From contig JACPJU010000001.1 in assembly GCA_016187385.1 (NCBI GenBank), positions 525,144 to 589,143 on the forward strand: a DNA stretch of 64,000 nucleotides, written 5' to 3'. Source of the DNA: Candidatus Aenigmatarchaeota archaeon (lineage in GTDB: Archaea > Aenigmatarchaeota > Aenigmatarchaeia > CG10238-14 > SCSR01). The notes beneath the pieces are model-generated. The model was not told the origin of the DNA, did no database searches, and saw only the letters and a list, made by a program, of their open reading frames with translations. Shown here in pieces: positions 57,029-64,000 of this stretch. A program made the translations under genes and the position numbers. Positions within the stretch are counted from its first letter, which is position 1. Each line of letters opens with the position of its first letter.

Positions 57029-57502
57029 CTATTTCAAAACAATTATATTGCTCATACCTCTTCTTCTGCGTTCGACCAACCCCTTGGTTTCCAGTCTGTC
57101 CAACAACCGACTTATCTTTACTTTCGAATAGCCTGTGGTTGTAATCAAGTCATTTTGGAATACGGAACCGTCATTCTTGGTTAGTTCGCTGAATACTTTC
57201 CTTTCATCATCCTGAAGGTTATCGACAATCTTGTTCAATTTTACCTTGGAGATAGTTTCAATCCTTCCCATCTTAGATTGTTTGAATGTCAAATAACTGC
57301 CCATTCCAGCCAGAAATATCAAAATACCAAATCCGGCATATGACTGTACTGGTATGTGATTGAGTGTCGTACAGTATGGAGATGCGCATATAGAATGTGC
57401 TACTTCAGCATAATCCAATGACACAGTAAGCAGAATAACAAACATTATAATGGACACGCTGATTAATGATAGTCCAATATAGTTCATCGAAACTAGTTTC
57501 AT
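57029..57502 (-). CDS. Membrane-anchored winged-helix regulator
   Basis: From ATG 57502 the 157-residue protein has two helices ('MNYIGLSLISVSIIMFVILLTV', 'SYAGFGILIFLAGMGSYLTF') with two Cys in the outer loop ('HSICASPYCTTL'), then a winged helix ('DDERKVFSELTKNDGSVFQNDLITTTGYSKVKISRLLDRLETKGLVERRRRGMSN'). The outer Cys pair could sense thiol or metal state. Its start overlaps the palindrome GAAACTAGTTTC, suggesting autoregulation. Confidence 0.75.
   Translation of the reverse strand: MKLVSMNYIGLSLISVSIIMFVILLTVSLDYAEVAHSICASPYCTTLNHIPVQSYAGFGILIFLAGMGSYLTFKQSKMGRIETISKVKLNKIVDNLQDDERKVFSELTKNDGSVFQNDLITTTGYSKVKISRLLDRLETKGLVERRRRGMSNIIVLK
57489..57500. promoter_or_regulatory. Palindrome GAAACTAGTTTC over the regulator start
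   Basis: Perfect 12-bp palindrome overlapping codons 1-5 of gene 57029-57502, with a TATA-like GCTTAAATAC about 30 nt upstream on the minus strand, so it should lie at the transcription start. Same core as 56577-56588. Confidence 0.5.
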
Positions 57503-57527
57503 ATGTGACACTTCAAACTTGGAGTAT

Positions 57528-59600
57528 TTAAGCGTTAGCAATTCGTGGTTTGTATGTTCTCATCAACAAGGAATTCCCTACAACAGAGAAAGAACTGAAC
57601 GCCATAGCAGCTCCGGCTATTATGGGTGACAATAATAATCCGAAAAACGGATACAACAAACCAGCAGCTAGAGGTATGCCGACAGTATTGTAAAAGAATG
57701 CCCAGAAGAGATTCTGTTTTATTTTCTTTACAGTGTATCTGCTCAAGTCAATCGCTGTAATCACGTCCCTCAAATCATTTTTAATCAAAACTATCTTGCC
57801 GGTTTCCAATGCGACATCAGTACCAGAACCAATAGCAATCCCCAAATCAGCCTGTGCCAACATCGGGGCATCGTTAATACCGTCACCTACAGCACCAACT
57901 ATTGCTCCTTTTTTTTGCAATTCCTTTACTTTCGTTGCCTTGTCTTGCGGCAATACTTGTGCCATGATGTATTCAATGCCAACTTGCTGTGCAATTGCCT
58001 TAGCAGTCCTCTCATTGTCGCCGGTAATCATCCAGACTTCAATTCCCATTCTCTTCAACTGCTGAACAGCCTCCTTGGAGAATTCCTTCAACGTGTCCGC
58101 AACTCCTATCAATCCTATAGCCTCGCCGCCATAAGCAACTATTACTGCGGTCTTTCCTTCATTTTCCAATCTTTCAATATCAGATTCGAATTTCTTTGTA
58201 TCAATCTTGTTTTCTCCGATGAAAGTCCTGTTGCCTACGAGAATTGTTTTATTCAGGTATCTTGTCTTGATGCCCTTTCCAGAAACTGTTTCATATGATT
58301 TCACGCTTGGTATGGTCAATTTCTTTTCGTTGGCTTCCCTCACAATGGATTTCCCAATCGGATGCTCCGAGCCAACCTCTGCAACAGCAGCCAATCTCAG
58401 GACTTCGTCTTCCTTTACACTGGACAGTATGAAAACATCCGTTACTGACGGTTCACCCTTTGTCAAAGTTCCAGTCTTGTCAAAGATTATGGTGTTTATT
58501 TTCTTAGCCATTTCCAATGCCTCACCACCTTTTATCAGGATTCCATTCTGTGCACCTAATGTGCTGCCGACTAAAATTGCAGTCGGAGTTGCAATTCCTA
58601 ATGCACACGGACATGCAATAATAAGAACCGTGATGAATATAGTCAACGCAAAAATGAAATTCTGTCCCAATGCATACCACAAGATTGCAGACAGAATCGC
58701 AATGATAATGACACTCGGCGTGAATACCGAAGAAACTTTGTCGGCCAATCTTTGTATAGGTGCTTTGGATGTCTGCGCTTCCTGAACGATTTTTACTATC
58801 TGTTGCAATACAGTATCCTTGCCTATTTTAGTAGCCTTGAATTTTATCATGCCGGATTTATTAATTGTAGAACCAATGATATCATCGTCCTTCCTCTTCG
58901 TGATAGGCATCGACTCGCCTGTAATCATGCTTTCGTCAACAGAAGACTCGCCTTCTACAACTATTCCGTCAACAGGAAATTTTTCTCCTGGACGAACCAC
59001 AATTATGTCGTTTATCTGGACTTCCTCGATAGGAATCTCAACTTCTTTTACGTTTTTGATTATTTTAGCGACTTTAGGTTGTAATCCCATCAGTTTCTTG
59101 AGAGCTTCGGATGCTTTCCCTTTTGCAATTTCTTCCAAGAGTTTACCAGATAATATAAGGGTGATGATAATCACAGATGCATCGAAATAAGTTTCTCCTA
59201 CAAAGGCTGTCGGTAAGAATGTCACCAACGTGCTGTAAATCCATGCGGCAGAAGTTCCCGTCGCAATCAATGTATCCATGTTCGCACTTCTGGCTCTCAG
59301 TCCATCCCACATTCCCTTGTAGAATCTCCATCCTGCGATAAACTGGACGGGAGTAGCGAGCAGAAATAAAATCAGGTTACTGTACGGGACCTTGTAGAAG
59401 AATGAAAGAATTACTACAGGAATGGCTATTATAACACTCAGAATAACATACAATCTCAATTTCTTGAATTCATTTTCTGGCGCTTCATAAGTCTTCAGGC
59501 AATTCTCACTGCAGAAATAGATAGTCTTGCCGTCAACATCCTTCTTGTAGACAGCTCTCTTCTCGTCAACATGCATCCCGCATACAGGATCAATCGCCAT
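57528..59600 (-). CDS. copA: Copper-translocating P1B-type ATPase
   Basis: A 690-residue P1B ATPase. It has an N-terminal YHS metal-binding domain ('DPVCGMHVDEKRAVYKKDVDGKTIYFCSENC') in place of heavy-metal-associated domains. Then 'TGESMP', 'IACPCALGIATP' (CPC metal site), 'IFDKTGTLTKG' (phosphorylated Asp), 'GSEHPIGKSI' (HP) and 'VGDGINDAPMLAQADLGIA'. CPC with later 'YN' and 'GNSLLM' motifs suits Cu(I) export. Upstream neighbours (YHS protein, MerA) suggest a shared heavy-metal response. Confidence 0.93.
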   Translation of the reverse strand: MAIDPVCGMHVDEKRAVYKKDVDGKTIYFCSENCLKTYEAPENEFKKLRLYVILSVIIAIPVVILSFFYKVPYSNLILFLLATPVQFIAGWRFYKGMWDGLRARSANMDTLIATGTSAAWIYSTLVTFLPTAFVGETYFDASVIIITLILSGKLLEEIAKGKASEALKKLMGLQPKVAKIIKNVKEVEIPIEEVQINDIIVVRPGEKFPVDGIVVEGESSVDESMITGESMPITKRKDDDIIGSTINKSGMIKFKATKIGKDTVLQQIVKIVQEAQTSKAPIQRLADKVSSVFTPSVIIIAILSAILWYALGQNFIFALTIFITVLIIACPCALGIATPTAILVGSTLGAQNGILIKGGEALEMAKKINTIIFDKTGTLTKGEPSVTDVFILSSVKEDEVLRLAAVAEVGSEHPIGKSIVREANEKKLTIPSVKSYETVSGKGIKTRYLNKTILVGNRTFIGENKIDTKKFESDIERLENEGKTAVIVAYGGEAIGLIGVADTLKEFSKEAVQQLKRMGIEVWMITGDNERTAKAIAQQVGIEYIMAQVLPQDKATKVKELQKKGAIVGAVGDGINDAPMLAQADLGIAIGSGTDVALETGKIVLIKNDLRDVITAIDLSRYTVKKIKQNLFWAFFYNTVGIPLAAGLLYPFFGLLLSPIIAGAAMAFSSFSVVGNSLLMRTYKPRIANA

Positions 59601-59618
59601 AAATATTATTGTTCTCTT

Positions 59619-59756
59619 TTATTTAACGAACTTGTTCGGGGTTATCATGAATTCAGCTTGACAGTTGCTACTACAGAAAAAATAAGTTTTTCCTTTATGC
59701 TGAGCCTTAATGTTGCCTTCATGGATGTTCATCTTGCAAACCGGGTCTATTACCAT
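59619..59756 (-). CDS. YHS-domain microprotein, 45 aa
   Basis: Too short for the track. It reads 'VIDPVCKMNIHEGNIKAQHKGKTYFFCSSNCQAEF', a single YHS metal-binding domain like that at the N-terminus of CopA. Four nt after merA and 18 nt before copA on the same strand. Likely a soluble copper or mercury carrier. Confidence 0.82.
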   Translation of the reverse strand: MVIDPVCKMNIHEGNIKAQHKGKTYFFCSSNCQAEFMITPNKFVK

Positions 59757-59760
59757 TTTA

Positions 59761-61179
59761 TCACTCCGTACAACAACTCAATTTGCTTACATCTTTATAG
59801 AAAGATTGAGCTGCTAATTTTATAGCTTCTGATAGTGTTGGAAATACATGAACAGTATCAATTATATCATCCACTGTCAATCCAAATTTTACAGCTAAGG
59901 TGCCTTCGTGAATGATATCTGCTGCATGCGGTGCAAGTATGTGCACACCTTGAATTTTTTTAGTTTCTTTGTCAACAACCAATTTAACTAATCCTCTTGT
60001 ATCACCGATAATATGCGCTTTAGGAACCAACTCTAATGGCAAAACACCGCAAGTACACCTGATTCCTTCTACAATAGCTTCTGCGTCAGTCAATCCAACA
60101 CTTGCAACTTCAGGATAAGTAAATACAGCACTCGGGACTTCCTTCAAATTGATCTTCCTTTTCTTGTTTGTGAAAGCATTTTCTACAGCAATAGCACCTT
60201 CTTTCGCAGCTAACGTTTCAAGCATAGGCTCTCCTGTACAGTCACCTGCCGCATAAACATCTGAGGCAGAAGTTTGCATTTCATTATTAATAACTATAAA
60301 ACCTTTATCATCGGTTTTTACATCAACTTTGTTTAACCCCAAATTATCAGTGTTAGGCTTTCTTCCAGTTGCAAACAGCAATTGCTCACATTCAATTATT
60401 TTTGTTTTGTTGCCAACTTTGAAGTTAATTAATTTTTTCTCACCTTTCTTATCTACGTTGCCGATTTTTACTCCGGTATAGATTGTTATTTCCTCTCCTT
60501 CCAAATAGTTTCTCAATGCTTCTGAAATTTCAGGTTCACTTTCCGGCAGAATGCGTTCACTTCTCTGTAGAACAGTCACCTTAGTTCCAAAGTGTGCATA
60601 CATCTGTGCAAATTCCAATCCTAAGGCTCTTGCACCAATTACACACATGGATTTTGGCAGTTCTTTCAAGTTTAAAGCTTCTTCATTTGTCAGATAATCA
60701 CCCCTCTCTAGTCCTTGGACAGGAATTACATTAGCTCTAGCGCCAACAGCAACCAAAAACTTTTCTCCCTTTAAAATTCGATTACCAACTCCCACCTTAT
60801 TTTTAGAAATGAATTTTCCTCTACCTTCAACATAAGTTACATTTTCTAAGTTCTTTATGACGTCTGCATATTTTTCTTTCCTGAATTTTCTAACAAGTTT
60901 ATCCTTTTGCTTTATAATTTTCTTGAAATTCAACTCACTTTTATCGTATTTAATTCCTTCGAATGAATTATTCACTGCATGGTAGAAAACAGTGCCAACT
61001 GTTATCAGATTCTTACTCGGCATACAACCAACATTAACACAAGTACCACCAATAACAGTACCTCGTGTAGCGTTTCCGCCAATCATTGCGGTTTTTATGC
61101 CCAAGTCATTAGCTTTTATTGCAGCTGCAAATGCTGCTGATCCTTGACCAAGAATTACAAAACGATAGCCATCTTTCAT
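59761..61179 (-). CDS. merA: Mercuric reductase-like FAD-dependent oxidoreductase
   Basis: A 472-residue pyridine-nucleotide-disulphide oxidoreductase: 'FVILGQGSAAFAAAIKANDLG' (FAD), 'GTVIGGTCVNVGCMPSKNLI' (redox Cys), 'GDCTGEPMLETLAAKEG', and the C-terminal 'KLSCCTE'. The C-terminal Cys pair is diagnostic of MerA, which takes Hg2+ there. It lacks the N-terminal heavy-metal domain. It overlaps the ArsR gene by 4 nt. Confidence 0.9.
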   Translation of the reverse strand: MKDGYRFVILGQGSAAFAAAIKANDLGIKTAMIGGNATRGTVIGGTCVNVGCMPSKNLITVGTVFYHAVNNSFEGIKYDKSELNFKKIIKQKDKLVRKFRKEKYADVIKNLENVTYVEGRGKFISKNKVGVGNRILKGEKFLVAVGARANVIPVQGLERGDYLTNEEALNLKELPKSMCVIGARALGLEFAQMYAHFGTKVTVLQRSERILPESEPEISEALRNYLEGEEITIYTGVKIGNVDKKGEKKLINFKVGNKTKIIECEQLLFATGRKPNTDNLGLNKVDVKTDDKGFIVINNEMQTSASDVYAAGDCTGEPMLETLAAKEGAIAVENAFTNKKRKINLKEVPSAVFTYPEVASVGLTDAEAIVEGIRCTCGVLPLELVPKAHIIGDTRGLVKLVVDKETKKIQGVHILAPHAADIIHEGTLAVKFGLTVDDIIDTVHVFPTLSEAIKLAAQSFYKDVSKLSCCTE

Positions 61180-61475
61180 ACAACCAGCTTACAGTTTTTA
61201 CAGTGCTTGTCAACATGCTTGTCTATGAGCTTAAGCAAAGGCAGGATGGTTTCTTTATTAAGGGTATAAACACTGTGTCTACCTTCCCTGTTTTTATGGA
61301 CGAAACCACAAGTCTCCAAACGTTTCAAATTTTTTGATATAGTCGTTTGATCAAATTTTAATTCATTCGTTAGCCCAGTTACATTTTTAGGTTTTTTAAC
61401 TAAAGCATGTAGGATTTTTAATCGTACACCATTGCCTAATGTACTGAAGAATAACTTATATGGTGTTTTTGTCAT
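61176..61475 (-). CDS. ArsR-family metal-responsive repressor
   Basis: A 99-residue winged-helix protein: 'LGNGVRLKILHALVKKPKNVTGLTNELKFDQTTISKNLKRLETCGFVHKNREGRHSVYTL'. Cys in 'LETCGFV' and the C-terminal 'DKHCKNCKLVV' could bind metal, allowing release from DNA. It is the first gene of the merA operon and should control it. Confidence 0.88.
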   Translation of the reverse strand: MTKTPYKLFFSTLGNGVRLKILHALVKKPKNVTGLTNELKFDQTTISKNLKRLETCGFVHKNREGRHSVYTLNKETILPLLKLIDKHVDKHCKNCKLVV

Positions 61476-61492
61476 ATGCTATATTTGCCATA
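61475..61492. promoter_or_regulatory. Dyad at the arsR-merA start
   Basis: TATGCTATATTTGCCATA, an imperfect dyad (TATGC / GCCATA), lies at the arsR start codon, about 10 nt after a TATA-like CTTTAAGTAT on the minus strand. Its position suits the ArsR operator. Confidence 0.4.
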
Positions 61493-61513
61493 CGTAATAC
61501 TTAAAGATATCAT

Positions 61514-62008
61514 TTACCCAAATCTTATAACTATATCATCCCCATCTTTTATGACATATTTTTCAAATTCTTTGTTTTCCTTACCGTTGACAAACATTTT
61601 TAACATTCCTTCTGGGCCGTTGCAATAATCAAAGATGCAATTGCTGTTGAAAGTCTTACCCCAAACTTCAAAGAAATTCCCAAGGTGCACATCTTCCATT
61701 CTCGGGGCATGCATAACTTCCCAGTGTATAACGCCGGTATCATCATGTGTGTGCATATTCGTCATATCCATCATAGAATCATAATATGGACTGTTCGAAT
61801 ATTGCGTGCCTATCCCTATATTAGTTGGTATAACAATCTTTTCGCCTTTTATTTCTATTTCCATATGAGGATGCCAATGTATCCCGTGATTAGGCAAAAC
61901 AAAGCTGGCAGTAGTTTTTTGAACAGCGAATAAAGAATATAAGCCAAGTCCCAATCCGATTGCAGCGACAATTATCACAGAAATTACTATTAGCTTTTCA
62001 TTGGACAT
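61514..62008 (-). CDS. Membrane-anchored His/Met-rich protein
   Basis: From ATG 62008 ('MSNEKLIVISVIIVAAIGLGLGLYSLF') the protein has one anchor helix and an outer domain with 'GIHWHPHMEIEIKGEKIVIP', 'MMDMTNMHTHDDTGVIHWEVMHAP' and a Cys pair ('SNCIFDYC'). The clusters of His and Met suggest copper binding. It begins 1 nt after the upstream gene's stop. Confidence 0.65.
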   Translation of the reverse strand: MSNEKLIVISVIIVAAIGLGLGLYSLFAVQKTTASFVLPNHGIHWHPHMEIEIKGEKIVIPTNIGIGTQYSNSPYYDSMMDMTNMHTHDDTGVIHWEVMHAPRMEDVHLGNFFEVWGKTFNSNCIFDYCNGPEGMLKMFVNGKENKEFEKYVIKDGDDIVIRFG

Positions 62009-62009
62009 T

Positions 62010-62810
62010 TTATCTCGTTGCATTAACTATCTTATTCCCTGCAAGGTCTTTGTAAGTCCCCATCTGCTCAACAGCCCTGAAGACATACCATCCATCATCT
62101 TCAACTGTGCCTACTTGATCCCATATCTGAGTTAATGATGAATATACGTCTGCATCCGGCGAAAGTATTGTCGTAGGAACTTTTGTTATGTTGTATTTTT
62201 GTATTAATTCCTTTCCTTTACCAGAAGATATGTCATAAGTCAGTGATTTATCTACATAGACGCCAAATCTGGGGAGTATTTGCATATGCGTTTCAACATC
62301 ATAACATTCCGCACATGAATTGTCTATCAATCTAATGACTTCAACAAGACCAACAACTTTCTGTTCGTCCAAGCTGTAGTATGGCGGATAGCCGCTCACA
62401 ACCACAACACCATTATCAGACTGCACACCAAGAGCATCCCACAATGATGATATGCTCTCTTTGAATGTCTCACCAGTCACTATTAATGCGGGCAGAGAGT
62501 CAATATCGTTTTCCGACATCAATTCTTGTGCTTCTTTATCTGAATACTGTAGAATCCTTTCCTGTATTATGTTAACATTCTGTCTCTTGATGAACGAAAC
62601 CACATTATTCATATCGTAGCAATTTTCGCAATCATTGGCAATCAGAGTCAAATGCAGGTTCGCCGGTCTATTGCTTTCGGCAGAAGACTTTATAGGAGCA
62701 ATCATCTGAGCAGTAAGAAAAACATTTATTCCGTATAAAATAATTAGCACTACAACAAGTCCTAAAAATACTTTTCCGACTGGCATATCACTAGTTCTAC
62801 GTCTTCTCAA
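62010..62810 (-). CDS. Membrane-anchored tandem thioredoxin-fold protein
   Basis: A 266-residue protein: one N-terminal helix, then two similar thioredoxin-fold halves. The first has 'IANDCENCYDMNNVVSF' and 'SLPALIVTG', the second 'DNSCAECYDVETHMQI' and 'KVPTTILSPD'. Each half thus has its own CxxC and cis-Pro. Both halves end with a 'W-D-x-L/V-G' segment, supporting internal duplication. Outer disulphide exchange is likely. Confidence 0.7.
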   Translation of the reverse strand: MRRRRTSDMPVGKVFLGLVVVLIILYGINVFLTAQMIAPIKSSAESNRPANLHLTLIANDCENCYDMNNVVSFIKRQNVNIIQERILQYSDKEAQELMSENDIDSLPALIVTGETFKESISSLWDALGVQSDNGVVVVSGYPPYYSLDEQKVVGLVEVIRLIDNSCAECYDVETHMQILPRFGVYVDKSLTYDISSGKGKELIQKYNITKVPTTILSPDADVYSSLTQIWDQVGTVEDDGWYVFRAVEQMGTYKDLAGNKIVNATR

Positions 62811-62838
62811 ATGATCATCTCATTTCAAAGTTGGAATT

Positions 62839-63021
62839 TTATCCGCAACCGCCAACTTGTGAAGCCTGCGACAACTGGGACAACACGCCAGATTGCGAAC
62901 TGGACGACATTACCGCACCAGTCGATATAGCCTGTGACAGTGCTGTCAGCTGGAATGCCTGTATACCGGCCATTAGTACCAGTATACCCATCAGCGCAAG
63001 CAACACAACATTTGTATCCAT
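62839..63021 (-). CDS. Small membrane protein with Ser/Gln-rich tail
   Basis: A 60-residue protein: one helix ('NVVLLALMGILVLMAGIQAFQLTAL') and a Ser/Gln-rich tail ending 'QASQVGGCG', with a lone Cys that could be a thiol handle. It lies 11 nt after gene 63032-63907 and precedes the tandem thioredoxin on the same strand. Confidence 0.6.
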   Translation of the reverse strand: MDTNVVLLALMGILVLMAGIQAFQLTALSQAISTGAVMSSSSQSGVLSQLSQASQVGGCG

Positions 63022-63031
63022 TTTAAACCTC

Positions 63032-63907
63032 CTATAATCCTAAACCTTGTAGATATTGCTTAACGGCATAAGAGCCTGATAAGGACGAATACTGCTTTCC
63101 TGCAATAAGCTCTTTGTCAACATCACTCCAATCTTTGTTTTCTGCCAATTTAAAGTATAATGCATCTTGGATGTAAGTCGCCGGGAACCAGTAGGAATTG
63201 AATTCCACAAAAGCATCGAACATCTCCTCTTCGCTGTATCCTTGTTCTGCCATGATGTAAATCAACCCTAGTGCAGAAAATCCATGCGAGCAATCAGGAC
63301 TACCTGTCGGGTTTCCGCAGCAAGGCCTGTAAGAATTCATTGCTACATATTTTGCCTTTTCCTGTTGATTTGGTGTCAATTCGATTAATTCGGCATCACC
63401 ATAGCCAGATTTACCTACACCAATGTCATAATTTTCAAAATACTGTGCGAACGGGCTGTCGTGCAGAATCTGATTGTCATTATGCTTCGCTAGAGCCCAG
63501 AGAACATACATCATGAAAACCGCATTATCTGAGTTGATTGTCAGTTTCTCGTCGGAATAATCTGAAGTCAGCAATTTCTTTTGTTCTAGTGTCAGCGGCT
63601 GTCCGTATCTTTTTGTCATTATGTTGTCGAGCTTGTCAACATCCAATACACCTGCCTTTACCATCTTGCTTACAGAATCTTTCCATGTCGCATCGATTAT
63701 GAATCCTTCTTTCGGGAGAACCTCCAACGCTATGCCATCCACATCCAGATTGTTATGACCTGTAGAGACAGCAGCACCTGTGGTACTGAACACATTAGCA
63801 GCTACCAACGGCAAAATCTGGTAACCGAAAGCAAAAACAGCCGCGATCAACAAACCGATGAATACATATTTCTGACCAGGCGTGATTTCCGAACCCAACA
63901 ATTTCAT
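63032..63907 (-). CDS. Membrane-anchored protein with Cys-rich motif, unknown
   Basis: From ATG 63907 ('MKLLGSEITPGQKYVFIGLLIAAVFAFGYQIL') the protein has 291 residues: an anchor helix, a short Thr/Ala linker ('FSTTGAAVSTG'), and an outer helical domain with 'NSYRPCCGNPTGSPDCSHGFSALGLIYIMAEQGYSEEEMF'. The CC-x6-DC-x-H group could bind a metal. ATG 63940 is an alternative start. It heads the group 61514-63907. Confidence 0.6.
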   Translation of the reverse strand: MKLLGSEITPGQKYVFIGLLIAAVFAFGYQILPLVAANVFSTTGAAVSTGHNNLDVDGIALEVLPKEGFIIDATWKDSVSKMVKAGVLDVDKLDNIMTKRYGQPLTLEQKKLLTSDYSDEKLTINSDNAVFMMYVLWALAKHNDNQILHDSPFAQYFENYDIGVGKSGYGDAELIELTPNQQEKAKYVAMNSYRPCCGNPTGSPDCSHGFSALGLIYIMAEQGYSEEEMFDAFVEFNSYWFPATYIQDALYFKLAENKDWSDVDKELIAGKQYSSLSGSYAVKQYLQGLGL

Positions 63908-64000
63908 TTCAGTTTTTCTACCCTCTTTCACATTTGTCATGCATGCGATGCAGATGTTTTCATACGAAGATTTGACAGTCAGCCACAAACCAAATGTTAA

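Noticed and set aside
59761-61179. E3 dihydrolipoamide dehydrogenase for the oxoacid dehydrogenase complex
   Set aside because: The C-terminal Cys pair and the ArsR/YHS/CopA setting point to mercuric reductase instead.
1-64000. CRISPR array or cas operon
   Set aside because: No regularly spaced direct repeats were seen, and the only Cas2-like gene (14513) has no cas neighbours.
1-64000. tRNA or rRNA genes
   Set aside because: No GTTCGA-type T-loop with matching arms, and no rRNA-like block was found by eye; the GC-rich patch at 39340 lacks tRNA features. A dedicated scan could still find a divergent tRNA.

Overview
Organism. The window is archaeal. It has an archaeal-type ribosomal protein S2, TATA-box promoters with very short leaders, many adjoining genes that overlap by 4 nt (ATGA/TTGA), ADP-forming acetyl-CoA synthetase split into alpha and beta genes, and no bacterial-style sigma promoters. 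Gene density is very high, the DNA is AT-rich, and there are many small membrane-anchored thioredoxin-fold proteins and tiny zinc proteins. A DPANN-type lineage (Aenigmarchaeota/Woesearchaeota-like) is a reasonable guess, but nothing here fixes the phylum. I found no rRNA, tRNA or CRISPR array. Layout. 0-6 kb: PAC2-family protein, S2, and a nrdR-nrdJ operon (B12-dependent ribonucleotide reductase) with probable tandem NrdR boxes. 6-10.5 kb: an accessory island between nrdJ and a VIT1/CCC1-type transporter, holding two toxin-antitoxin (TA) modules and two secreted lipoproteins. 10.5-19.6 kb: a 2-oxoacid dehydrogenase locus (E1alpha, small membrane protein, E1beta, lipoate ligase) whose E2 gene is frameshifted and separated from E1 by a helicase, a Cas2-like protein and TA genes. 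19.6-25.8 kb: a glutaredoxin-like gene, acetyl-CoA synthetase alpha and beta, three more TA modules, glutamate dehydrogenase. 25.8-44.6 kb: housekeeping and metabolism (M48 and M42 peptidases, thioredoxin reductase, class III aminotransferase, permease, a GTPase with carbamate kinase and ornithine carbamoyltransferase, aldehyde dehydrogenase, bacterial-type 6-phosphogluconate dehydrogenase, dihydroorotase-like amidohydrolase, CPA2 antiporter). 44.6-52.5 kb: sugar-phosphate isomerase, VKOR/DsbA/CcdA oxidative-folding genes, two single-gene cassettes with similar inverted repeats, and a wHTH-MNT/HEPN pair. 52.5-64 kb: a long thiol and heavy-metal cluster (DoxX, membrane thioredoxins, Met-rich protein, CopA, YHS proteins, MerA, ArsR). 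Most interesting signal. At four places a TA module sits directly at the 3' end of a conserved gene (nrdJ, VIT1, glutaredoxin, acdB), and a diverged second copy of that gene's last 12-27 codons lies on the far side of the module. Strand order is always gene, TA, orphan 3' end. The orphan end directly abuts the next gene, as if it were the original terminus. This looks like TA modules arriving together with a replacement 3' end of the host gene, with no recombinase visible. A second possible mobile format is a single unknown gene flanked by about 35-bp inverted repeats (44.6 kb and 50.6 kb). All calls come from reading the sequence; no database search was run.
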